Notes: generated from the sequence alone by a model not told the origin. A stretch of 16,361 nucleotides of DNA from JBGPGW01 sp041484095 (GCA_041484095.1 JBGPGW010000046.1:1-16361); one strand, 5' to 3'. Shown: positions 8,088-14,224, counted from the first letter of the stretch. Numbers and translations are program-made.

Positions 8088-8114
8088 ACTTAAGTAAGTA
8101 TAAGTTACTTAAGT
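8088..8114. repeat. perfect 10-base inverted repeat in AT-rich patch upstream of hemE
   Basis: ACTTAAGTAA at 8088-8097 is the exact reverse complement of TTACTTAAGT at 8105-8114, with a 7-base spacer (GTATAAG). The centre carries minus-10-like hexamers on both strands (TATACT on minus, TATAAG on plus), but no good minus-35 is found at the right spacing for either. It begins 30 bases upstream of the hemE ATG. It could be an operator for hemE, part of the origin unwinding region, or both. Confidence 0.7.
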
Positions 8115-8420
8115 AGAGGTAGTAGTTGTACCAGGGAATCACGATGATGCTTTGTTTTCCGCGTATTGCCCCCAGGAATTCCACGATCCCGTCAGGAGAG
8201 GACAGCTATGTGCGTATGTCGCGGGAAGGGCGGGCTCGACATTGAATACAGTGAAACTATGCCCCATCAACATGCTGTGAGTATCGAGGATGATTCCTGC
8301 CGACGGCATTTTATCTCCGTGTTTCGATGCGGTGCAGCTTTGTTTTACAGATGGGGGTAAGGAGCCTGACGAAAACTGCCCGAACTGAGCAGATTCTCCC
8401 GGCATGGGATAACTGCATGC

Positions 8421-8449
8421 TTGTCCCCACTCTCCCGTAGTTATTCAAT
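8421..8449 (+). promoter_or_regulatory. possible promoter giving a leaderless kinase mRNA
   Basis: TTGTCC (8421-8426) and TTCAAT (8444-8449) are 17 bases apart, each matching four of six consensus bases. Transcription would begin about at the ATG at 8457, giving a leaderless message, which would fit the lack of a Shine-Dalgarno before that codon. The match is weak and this is a suggestion only. Confidence 0.25.
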
Positions 8450-8456
8450 ATGTCGG

Positions 8457-9275
8457 ATGAAGACATTTCACCTTCACCTCGTGTCCGACTCGACCGGTGA
8501 GACTGTCGGCAACGTCGCACGCGCCGCTCTCGTCCAGTTCGAAGGTATCCGCGCGACTGAACATCTCTGGTCGATGGTGCGAACGGAACGCCAGCTCGAG
8601 AAAGTTTTGAACGCCATTACAGCCGAGCCCGGCATCGTCATGTTCACGATCGTCGACGAAAAGCTCCGCGAGAAGCTCCGACGGTCATGCGTGACACTGG
8701 ATGTTCCCTGCGTTGCCGTGCTGGACCCGGTCATTGGCGCCCTTGCCGTTCATTTCGGAGAGGTCAGCAAGGGCCAGCCGGGCCGGCAGCATGCGTTGGA
8801 TTCCGAGTACTTCGATCGTATCGAGGCCATGAACTTCGTCTTGACGCATGATGATGGCCAGGCCGTACGCGATCTCGACCAGGCCGATGTCATCTTGGTT
8901 GGCGTCTCCCGGACATCCAAGACCCCGACCTGTATATATCTCGCCAATCGGGGCGTGAAAGCCGCCAATGTTCCGATCGTGCCCGGCGGTCCCGTTCCCG
9001 GGGAGCTGTTGGCGGCACGTCGTCCGCTGATCGTCGGTCTCACCAACGATCCTCAGCGACTCGTCCATATTCGCCGGAATCGCCTTCGTATGATCAATCA
9101 TCTGGCTGAGACGGAGTATGTCGACCTCGAATCCGTTCGGAGCGAGATCGACTTCGCGCGCCGCTTGTTCAACGAACACGGCTGGCCGATCATTGATGTC
9201 ACGCGCCGATCGATCGAGGAAACGGCAGCCGCAATTATGCAGCTGCTTGCCGAACGTCAAGGTCGGCCGGCCTAG
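8457..9275 (+). CDS. pyruvate phosphate dikinase / PEP synthase regulatory kinase-pyrophosphorylase (DUF299)
   Basis: A 272-residue bifunctional enzyme that inactivates its target dikinase by ADP-dependent threonine phosphorylation and reactivates it by phosphate-dependent dephosphorylation releasing pyrophosphate, thereby switching gluconeogenic carbon flow. The N-terminal signature FHLHLVSDSTGETV (residues 4-17) and the P-loop-like motif GVSRTSKTPTCIYLANRG (149-166) are diagnostic, as is the VPGGPVP segment near 175-181. Whether the target is PPDK or PEP synthase cannot be told here. The frame extends to TTG 8421, but MKTFHLHLVSD from ATG 8457 is the typical N-terminus. The same gene borders the origin as the first gene of the Caulobacter chromosome. 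It is followed after 6 bases by maf. Confidence 0.95.
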   Translation: MKTFHLHLVSDSTGETVGNVARAALVQFEGIRATEHLWSMVRTERQLEKVLNAITAEPGIVMFTIVDEKLREKLRRSCVTLDVPCVAVLDPVIGALAVHFGEVSKGQPGRQHALDSEYFDRIEAMNFVLTHDDGQAVRDLDQADVILVGVSRTSKTPTCIYLANRGVKAANVPIVPGGPVPGELLAARRPLIVGLTNDPQRLVHIRRNRLRMINHLAETEYVDLESVRSEIDFARRLFNEHGWPIIDVTRRSIEETAAAIMQLLAERQGRPA

Positions 9276-9281
9276 GGTGGA

Positions 9282-9941
9282 ATGCTCAACGTGCGTGCGC
9301 CACAACAACCTCGCAGCAGCGGATATCCAACGGGCCCCGGCGCCCCAGCGCTGATCATCCTGGCCTCGACCAGCAAGACACGCGCCGATTTGCTGAAGGC
9401 TGCGGGGCTCGATTGCGTGATCGTGCCGCCGGGCGTCGACGAGGAGTCCGTGAAGTCGAGTCTGCGATCTCAGGGCGCCGATGGCGCCGCGGTCGCCGAG
9501 GCGCTCGCGGAACTCAAGGCGCTGAAGGTGTCGGCCCGCCACCGCGAGGCGTTGGTCGTCGGCGCCGACCAGGTTCTTCAATGCGAGGGTCGGCTGTACG
9601 ACAAGCCGAATAACATCGCAGGCGCGCGCGACCAGCTCCGTGAGCTTCGCGGACGTTCTCATGAGCTACTTAGCTCGGTCGTTGTCGCGCGCGCTGACGA
9701 GAGGCTGTGGCATTACACGTCGCGGGCACGGCTGGTCATGCGGCCATTCAGCGACGAGTTTCTTGAAGACTACCTTTCCGTCGTCGGCGATGATGTCTGT
9801 CATTCCGTCGGGGGATATCGGTTGGAAGGCCGCGGCGTGCAACTCTTCGACTCCGTTGGCGGTGATTACTTCGCGATTTTGGGTCTGCCGCTTCTGCCTC
9901 TCCTTGATTTTCTACGCACGCATGGAGTCGTTCGATCGTGA
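9282..9941 (+). CDS. maf: Maf family nucleotide pyrophosphatase
   Basis: A 219-residue Maf/HAM1-fold protein. Maf enzymes hydrolyse dTTP/UTP or modified nucleotides to monophosphates and are linked to septum inhibition and nucleotide pool cleaning. Visible motifs are LASTSKTRADLL (27-38, replacing the common LASxSPRRxxLL), VVGADQVL with catalytic Asp96, YDKP at 106-109, and the C-terminal GGYRLEGRGVQLFDSVGGDYFAILGLP region (first 15 residues begin at about 178). The GADQ form rather than GADT is common in alphaproteobacterial copies. About 23 residues before the first strand are longer than usual and hold several prolines and glycines; no alternative ATG is available. ATG 9282 is 6 bases after the preceding stop; the gene's last four bases overlap aroE. 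Confidence 0.9.
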   Translation: MLNVRAPQQPRSSGYPTGPGAPALIILASTSKTRADLLKAAGLDCVIVPPGVDEESVKSSLRSQGADGAAVAEALAELKALKVSARHREALVVGADQVLQCEGRLYDKPNNIAGARDQLRELRGRSHELLSSVVVARADERLWHYTSRARLVMRPFSDEFLEDYLSVVGDDVCHSVGGYRLEGRGVQLFDSVGGDYFAILGLPLLPLLDFLRTHGVVRS

Positions 9942-10786
9942 CATTGTCCGGTAAGGCGCGCGTCGCGGGTGTCATGGGCTGGCCGGTCGGCCATTCACGC
10001 TCACCGCGTCTTCATGGCTATTGGCTCGAGCACTATGGAATTGACGGCGCCTACGTCCCATTGCCCGTGAAGCCTGACGCGCTCGGCCGGGCGCTCGCCG
10101 CGCTCCCCGCCCTGGGATTTGCGGGAGTCAATCTGACCCTTCCACACAAGGAGACCGCCCTCAAGTTCTTGACGCGAATTGATCGCATGGCAGAGCGAAT
10201 CGGCGCGGTCAACACGGTGACGGTCGAGCCGGACGGCGCGCTTTCGGGAAGCAACACGGACGCGTTTGGATTCATCGAGAACTTGAAGGCTGACGCGCCT
10301 CAGTGGCGGGCGGGCGACGGACCGGCCGTCGTGCTCGGCGCCGGCGGAGCGGCCCGCGCCGTTGGCGTGGCGCTACTCGAGGCAGGCGTCCCCGAAATCC
10401 ACATTGCCAACCGGACGCATGATCGCGCCGAAGCGCTTGCGGCCGCACTGGATCCGCGATGTCACGCGGTCGGATGGTCGGACCGCGGGAAATCCCTCGG
10501 GAACATCAACCTGCTGATCAACACCACGAGCCTTGGGATGACCGGGCAGCCACCCCTCGATTTGGATCTGTCCCAGCTGCCGCCGAGCGCGATTGTGAAC
10601 GACATCGTCTATGTCCCGCTTGAAACGCCCCTTCTTGCGGCCGCACGCAGGCGCGGAAATCCGGTTGTTGATGGCCTCGGGATGTTGCTCCATCAAGGCC
10701 GGCCCGGCTTCAAGGCATGGTTCGGCGTCGACCCGGACGTCACGACCGGGTTGCGTCGAGCGCTGGTCGAGGACCTGACCCGGTGA
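9938..10786 (+). CDS. aroE: shikimate 5-dehydrogenase (NADP)
   Basis: A 282-residue enzyme reducing 3-dehydroshikimate to shikimate in the pathway to chorismate and aromatic amino acids. The shikimate-binding serines are Ser20 and Ser22 in GHSRSP; catalytic Lys71 is in NLTLPHKE, and Asp108 is in SNTDAFGF; the NADP-binding loop is GAGGAA at 134-139 and NRT at 158-160; GLGMLLHQ near the C-terminus carries the final conserved glutamine. The Asn-Arg-Thr motif indicates NADP rather than NAD preference by family precedent. The start is GTG 9938, overlapping the maf stop as GTGA, and the stop overlaps the coaE GTG in the same way, so translation of maf, aroE and coaE is probably coupled. Confidence 0.97.
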   Translation: MTLSGKARVAGVMGWPVGHSRSPRLHGYWLEHYGIDGAYVPLPVKPDALGRALAALPALGFAGVNLTLPHKETALKFLTRIDRMAERIGAVNTVTVEPDGALSGSNTDAFGFIENLKADAPQWRAGDGPAVVLGAGGAARAVGVALLEAGVPEIHIANRTHDRAEALAAALDPRCHAVGWSDRGKSLGNINLLINTTSLGMTGQPPLDLDLSQLPPSAIVNDIVYVPLETPLLAAARRRGNPVVDGLGMLLHQGRPGFKAWFGVDPDVTTGLRRALVEDLTR

Positions 10787-11442
10787 AACGCACGATCCGG
10801 CTTGGGCTGACGGGTTCGATCGGGATGGGAAAGTCGACAGCCTCCGCCCATCTTCGGCGCTTGGGTGTGCCCGTCTATGACGCGGACCGCGCCGTGCATC
10901 AGCTGTTCGCACGGGGCGGCGCCGCGGTCGAACCGGTTCGCGAGTCCTTTGCCGAAGCCGTTATCGATGGGGCGGTCGATCGCGCCCGCCTGGGCACGCT
11001 TGTCTTCGGCAATCCCGGACGACTCGCGCATCTCGAATCGATCGTGCATCCGCTTGTCCGCCGAAGCGAGATACGCTTTCGCCGGCGCGTCGGCGCGCAG
11101 CGAAAGCCGCTCGCTGCGTTCGACGTCCCGCTCCTGTTCGAAACCAAGGGACAGGGGCGCTACGATCTTACAGTCGTCTTGTCCGCACCCGACTTCGTTC
11201 AGACCGCCCGCGTGCTCGGGCGGGCGAACATGACGGCGGAGCGGCTGGCCACAATCCGCGCCCGGCAGGTCTCGAACATCGAGAAGCGGCGGCTGGCCGA
11301 TTTCGTGATCCCGACAGGATTGGATCGGCGATTGACGTTGCGCCGCTTGGCAGGAATCGTCAGATTCTTCCGGGGTCCGCGCGGTCTTCGGTGGCTGAAA
11401 GCAACGCGCGCCCGGACGAGGAGGCCGCGATGCGTGAGGTGA
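10783..11442 (+). CDS. coaE: dephospho-CoA kinase
   Basis: A 219-residue P-loop kinase that phosphorylates the 3'-hydroxyl of dephospho-CoA in the last step of coenzyme A synthesis. Walker A is GSIGMGKST at 11-19; DAD at 33-35 is the conserved substrate-binding motif; FDVPLLFE is Walker-B-like, and RARQVSNIEKRRLADFVI holds the lid arginine and glutamine. The start is GTG 10783, overlapping the aroE stop by four bases (GTGA). The last 20 or so residues are very arginine-rich and extend past the usual end near 200; this tail is encoded over the dnaQ start (13-base overlap) and its Shine-Dalgarno, so its composition may be shaped by the overlapping signal. Confidence 0.95.
   Translation: MKRTIRLGLTGSIGMGKSTASAHLRRLGVPVYDADRAVHQLFARGGAAVEPVRESFAEAVIDGAVDRARLGTLVFGNPGRLAHLESIVHPLVRRSEIRFRRRVGAQRKPLAAFDVPLLFETKGQGRYDLTVVLSAPDFVQTARVLGRANMTAERLATIRARQVSNIEKRRLADFVIPTGLDRRLTLRRLAGIVRFFRGPRGLRWLKATRARTRRPRCVR
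11418..11424 (+). promoter_or_regulatory. Shine-Dalgarno that fixes the dnaQ start
   Basis: GAGGAGG inside the 3' end of coaE, 5 bases before ATG 11430. It supports this ATG over the in-frame GTG at 11391 and shows dnaQ has its own strong ribosome binding site despite the overlap. Confidence 0.75.
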
Positions 11443-12098
11443 TTCTCGACACCGAGACAACCGGTCTCGATCCCGAATCGGGCCATCGCATCGTTGAGAT
11501 CGGCTGCCTTGAGCTGGTCAACCACATGTCGACGGGGCGGACATTCCAGCGCTATCTCAATCCGGAGCGCGATGTGCCGGACGGGGCGTTTGAAGTCCAC
11601 GGCCTCAGTACAGAATTCCTCGCGGGACATCCGGTTTTTTCTGCGATATGCGACGAATTTCTCGCCTTTATCGACGATTCACAGCTTGTGATTCACAACG
11701 CCGCCTTCGACCTTGGCTTCGTCAATGCCGAGCTTCGCCGCGTCAATCGCGCGGCCGTGCATCCATCACGCGCAATCGACACCGTGGAGTTGGCGCGGCG
11801 CAAGTTTCCGGGTGCGCAGGCGAGCCTGGATGCCCTGTGCCGGCGCTTCGGCGTCGACAATTCCGGTCGAACCAAACATGGCGCGCTGTTGGATGCGGAA
11901 CTCTTGGCGGAGGTGTATCTCGAGCTCATTGGCGGCCGGCAACCCGGATTGGAGTTGGCGGCGGCCCAAACCGCGGCCGCGGTAGAGGCAGAAAGCCACA
12001 CGCGGCGGCCGCCGCGCCCCCATGCGCCAAGCGCCGAAGAACTGGCGGCTCACGCGGAGCTGCTTTCGCGTCTCAAGGAACCGATCTGGCGCTCGTGA
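11430..12098 (+). CDS. dnaQ: DNA polymerase III epsilon subunit (3'-5' proofreading exonuclease)
   Basis: A 222-residue DEDDh exonuclease, the proofreading subunit of the replicative polymerase core with alpha. Exo I is DTETTGLD with Asp7 and Glu9; Exo II is NAAFDLGFV with Asp94; Exo III is HGALLDAELL with His150 and Asp155. The segment QPGLEL at 171-176, directly after the nuclease domain, has the spacing of a beta-clamp-binding motif (Q-x-x-L-x-L). The remaining C-terminal 45 residues are alanine- and proline-rich and probably flexible, consistent with the polymerase-alpha-binding tail of epsilon. Start chosen from GAGGAGG five bases upstream. Overlaps coaE by 13 bases. Converges on secB with 21 bases between stops. 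Confidence 0.96.
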   Translation: MREVILDTETTGLDPESGHRIVEIGCLELVNHMSTGRTFQRYLNPERDVPDGAFEVHGLSTEFLAGHPVFSAICDEFLAFIDDSQLVIHNAAFDLGFVNAELRRVNRAAVHPSRAIDTVELARRKFPGAQASLDALCRRFGVDNSGRTKHGALLDAELLAEVYLELIGGRQPGLELAAAQTAAAVEAESHTRRPPRPHAPSAEELAAHAELLSRLKEPIWRS

Positions 12099-12119
12099 TT
12101 GTTTGGAGGCCTTTGGCCA

Positions 12120-12584
12120 TCACGGCTGTCCGCCCGCAGGCGATTCGAACTTCTGCCGATAGAGCGCGACGAAGTCGATTGGTTGAATCAGCAGAGGTGG
12201 AAATCCGCTGTCGCGGGTCACATCGGCGACGACGTTGCGCGCAAAGGGAAAAATCAGGCGCGGGACTTCGATGAGAAGAATTGGTTGGAGTGATTCGCGC
12301 GCCACCCCCGACAGCTGGAAGACCGCCGCGTAGGTAAGTTCGACCACGAAGACGACCTGATCATCAGTCTTGGCTTCCGCGTTGATCGCCAGAACGACCT
12401 CATAATCGTCCGCCTGGGACAGCGGTTTCGCCGTCACATCGATGTTGACCGTTACTTGCGGCGCCTGTTTCAGAGCTTGGAAAATTTCGGGCGCACGCGG
12501 ATTTTCGAACGAAAGATCTTTTATGTATTGCGTCTTGAGAAGAAGCGATTGCGCTGCCGCGGGAGAAGTCGGTGCGTCGACCAT
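12120..12584 (-). CDS. secB: protein-export chaperone SecB
   Basis: A 154-residue cytosolic tetrameric chaperone that keeps preproteins unfolded and hands them to SecA for export. Family motifs are QYIKDLSFENP at 19-29 and PRLIFPFARNVVADVTRDSGFPP at 108-130, ending with IDFVALY (136-142). The alphaproteobacterial consensus usually has a cysteine before PRL; here it is valine (EVPRL). The frame runs on upstream to 12653, but ATG 12584 gives the normal length and has GAGGGCG about ten bases before it. In many alphaproteobacteria secB lies close to dnaQ as here, facing it, with fxsA next; fxsA is absent and a histidine phosphatase gene occupies the other side. Confidence 0.96.
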   Translation of the reverse strand: MVDAPTSPAAAQSLLLKTQYIKDLSFENPRAPEIFQALKQAPQVTVNIDVTAKPLSQADDYEVVLAINAEAKTDDQVVFVVELTYAAVFQLSGVARESLQPILLIEVPRLIFPFARNVVADVTRDSGFPPLLIQPIDFVALYRQKFESPAGGQP

Positions 12585-12680
12585 CGTGTATCGCCCTCGT
12601 GCTGGCTGTCCTACCGATATGCGAAGAGGCTCGGCTCGCGTGATGGCTAACACGCGCGCCCAACGGACGGCAATGTCTGA

Positions 12681-13259
12681 CTAGGATTTGACCAATCCCG
12701 GCGGCGTCGGCACGCCGGCGAAGGGTTCGGCGATGGGTTCGGCCGTGGGGTCGAAAGGGATTGTCTCGCTGTTGCCGACCGTGACGCCCGTAAGACCGCG
12801 AATGAAGCCCCAGTGAGTCACGACGAGAACGTCGGGCCAATCCGGTATCGCCCGCATCGCTGCGCGGAAGCGATGGCAACGCGCGAGGAGCTGTTCTTGC
12901 GTTTCCTGATGCACCCACCAGCGTTTCGGCAGGTGCGCGAAATCGAATTGGGGCCACCGGACGGCCAGCTCATGGCTTTCCGTTCCGATGTCGCAAACGA
13001 ATGCGGCCCGTTCGCCGACCACGGGATCGATGGTCACGGGCATGCCAAGCGATTCGTTGATGATGGTGGTGGTCTCCAAGGCGCGCGTGTAGGGACTTGT
13101 GATGATTCGGCGGATCTTCCGGCTTCGTAGGATCTCGGCGGTTTGGCGGGCCTGGCTATGTCCGAGCTCCGTCAGTTGAGGATCTTCGATACCGGGGTCC
13201 ACACGCGTGACCGCATAGGACACGTTGAACAGGGATTGGGCGTGGCGAAGCAATATCAT
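12681..13259 (-). CDS. histidine phosphatase (phosphoglycerate mutase-like) family protein
   Basis: A 192-residue single-domain enzyme of the histidine phosphatase superfamily. The catalytic RHG-type motif at the very N-terminus is LLRHAQS with Arg5 and His6 (RHA rather than RHG); other active-site residues are Arg59 in SPYTRALET, Glu83 in VGERAAF, and His149 in VVTHWGFIRGL. This covers the full set needed for phosphate transfer. Superfamily members include phosphoglycerate mutases, cobalamin and sugar phosphatases, so the substrate is unknown. AGAGGA (complement of 13268-13273) lies 8 bases before ATG 13259 and sits against a strong hairpin. The gene is 96 bases upstream of secB on the same strand, so co-transcription is possible. 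Confidence 0.9.
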   Translation of the reverse strand: MILLRHAQSLFNVSYAVTRVDPGIEDPQLTELGHSQARQTAEILRSRKIRRIITSPYTRALETTTIINESLGMPVTIDPVVGERAAFVCDIGTESHELAVRWPQFDFAHLPKRWWVHQETQEQLLARCHRFRAAMRAIPDWPDVLVVTHWGFIRGLTGVTVGNSETIPFDPTAEPIAEPFAGVPTPPGLVKS

Positions 13260-13551
13260 CGGCTCAGTCCTCTGGCCCCGGGCAGTGCGCCGCCCTTTGG
13301 GGCCCCATGCCCGTCGGAGGCGTCCGCCGTCCTGCGGGAACGGGAGAGTTCACCCGTCATAATGTGGCGCATGGCAGCGAGGCTATCCATTCCTGTCCCG
13401 GGGTAAGCTGTGCTTGTTCTTTGCGGAACCAGCCATTATCTACAACAGGAGAGCGGATTGGCTTTGCTCGTGCGGCGGCTGTTTAGCCCACCACGGCAAA
13501 GCCGTCCAGTCGGGCACCGCCGCCTTAGGCGGCCCTCCACCGGCGATGGGC
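13260..13551. other. divergent intergenic region between histidine phosphatase and Tim44-like gene
   Basis: About 290 bases with no supportable gene. It should contain promoters for both flanking genes, but no pair of hexamers stood out. It holds two hairpins. One is GGCCCC (13274-13279) / GGGGCC (13299-13304) with an inner GGGC/GCCC stem, abutting the phosphatase ribosome binding site. The other is GCCGCC-TTA-GGCGGC at 13519-13533, 18 bases before the Tim44-like ATG. Frames running through the region (for example the upstream extension of the Tim44-like frame from TTG 13414) have no family support. Confidence 0.5.
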
Positions 13552-14220
13552 ATGGGCGATAGTTTTCAGTTCATCGACATCATCTTTTTCGCGATGGTTG
13601 CAGCGTTTTTGGTGCTGCGCCTGCGAAGCGTGCTTGGGCGGCGCACGGGCACAGAGCAACCGCGCCCGGACCCTCTGCGCCGTGACCAGGCCGAAATAAC
13701 CGCCGACAGACGTCCCGAACCTCCGACCCGGCCGCCGGCGGAGCCCTCTGCTGCAAGTCCGGTGGGCCCGGAGGCTTCGGGCTTGACGCAAGTCAAACTT
13801 GCCGATCGGACGTTCGAGCCCGCGGGCTTTGTTTCCGGGGCGCGCAAGGCCTTCGAGATGGTCGTTGCGGCCTTCGCGACCGGAAATCGCGACCAGCTCC
13901 GGACGCTTTTGAGCAACGAGGTATTCGACAATTTCTCGGCGGCGATCGATTCCCGTGAAAAGAACGGTGAGACGCTCGAATCGAAGCTAGTACGAATCGC
14001 CTCGGCGGACATCGTGGATGCCGAGCTCCGTGATCGGACCGCTTTCGTGACCGTGAAGTTCGTGACCGAGCAAATCAATGTGACGCGCGACAAGGCCGGG
14101 AATGTCGTCGAAGGCGATCCGGCCCAGGCAAGCGATGTGACGGATATCTGGACATTCGCCCGCAATACCCAATCACGTGATCCCAACTGGACACTTGTCG
14201 AGACGCGCAGCCCGATTTGA
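13552..14220 (+). CDS. Tim44/TimA domain membrane-anchored protein
   Basis: A 222-residue protein with one N-terminal membrane helix (residues about 7-23, IIFFAMVAAFLVLRLRS), a proline-rich linker (about 35-75), and a C-terminal Tim44-like domain (about 85-222) containing FVSGARKAFEMVVAAFATGNRDQLR and ending DIWTFAR-x(6)-DPNWTLVET (each part within the run limit). Bacterial Tim44-like proteins of alphaproteobacteria are relatives of the mitochondrial import motor adaptor; the bacterial role is poorly defined, and association with membrane complexes is likely. MGDSFQFIDIIFFAM is the family N-terminus, so ATG 13552 is chosen; ATG 13546 two codons earlier is equally possible. The gene sits 5' of mltA, as in many alphaproteobacteria. 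Confidence 0.9.
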   Translation: MGDSFQFIDIIFFAMVAAFLVLRLRSVLGRRTGTEQPRPDPLRRDQAEITADRRPEPPTRPPAEPSAASPVGPEASGLTQVKLADRTFEPAGFVSGARKAFEMVVAAFATGNRDQLRTLLSNEVFDNFSAAIDSREKNGETLESKLVRIASADIVDAELRDRTAFVTVKFVTEQINVTRDKAGNVVEGDPAQASDVTDIWTFARNTQSRDPNWTLVETRSPI

Positions 14221-14224
14221 TGGC

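Larger units (their letters stand above)
8059..8456. other. probable chromosomal replication origin (oriC) between hemE and the regulatory kinase gene
   Basis: A 398-base non-coding gap at the divergence point of hemE and the DUF299 kinase gene. In Caulobacter and Rickettsia the characterised or predicted origin lies precisely beside hemE. The sequence shows an AT-rich segment (8085-8130, about 15 G or C in 46-48 bases, in an otherwise high-GC window), a 10-base perfect inverted repeat inside it, TAG-type triplets directly to its right, and degenerate DnaA-box-like nonamers near 8404-8429. No perfect TTATCCACA box is present, which weakens a purely sequence-based call. GANTC sites occur at 8136, 8292 and 8392. 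Two short open frames here look like chance. Confidence 0.68.

Noticed and set aside
8090..8112. CtrA-type binding site in the candidate origin
   Set aside because: Two TTAA half-sites occur (8090-8093, 8109-8112) but are 15 bases apart, not the 7 of the TTAA-N7-TTAA consensus.
8139..8405. 88-residue minus-strand and 64-residue plus-strand (8166-8360) open frames in the hemE-kinase gap
   Set aside because: They overlap each other on opposite strands, match no family I know, lack a ribosome binding site, and have unremarkable composition. An origin region is expected to be non-coding.
8685..9662. 325-residue minus-strand frame
   Set aside because: Antisense shadow spanning the kinase and maf genes, both confidently identified on the plus strand.
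12095..12125. Bidirectional terminator between dnaQ and secB
   Set aside because: Only a 4-base GGCC-TTT-GGCC stem without a T-tract lies between the stops; too weak to call.
13414..13551. 46-residue N-terminal extension of the Tim44-like protein from TTG 13414
   Set aside because: The extension has no similarity to the family, and the membrane helix is expected at the very N-terminus, as obtained from ATG 13552.
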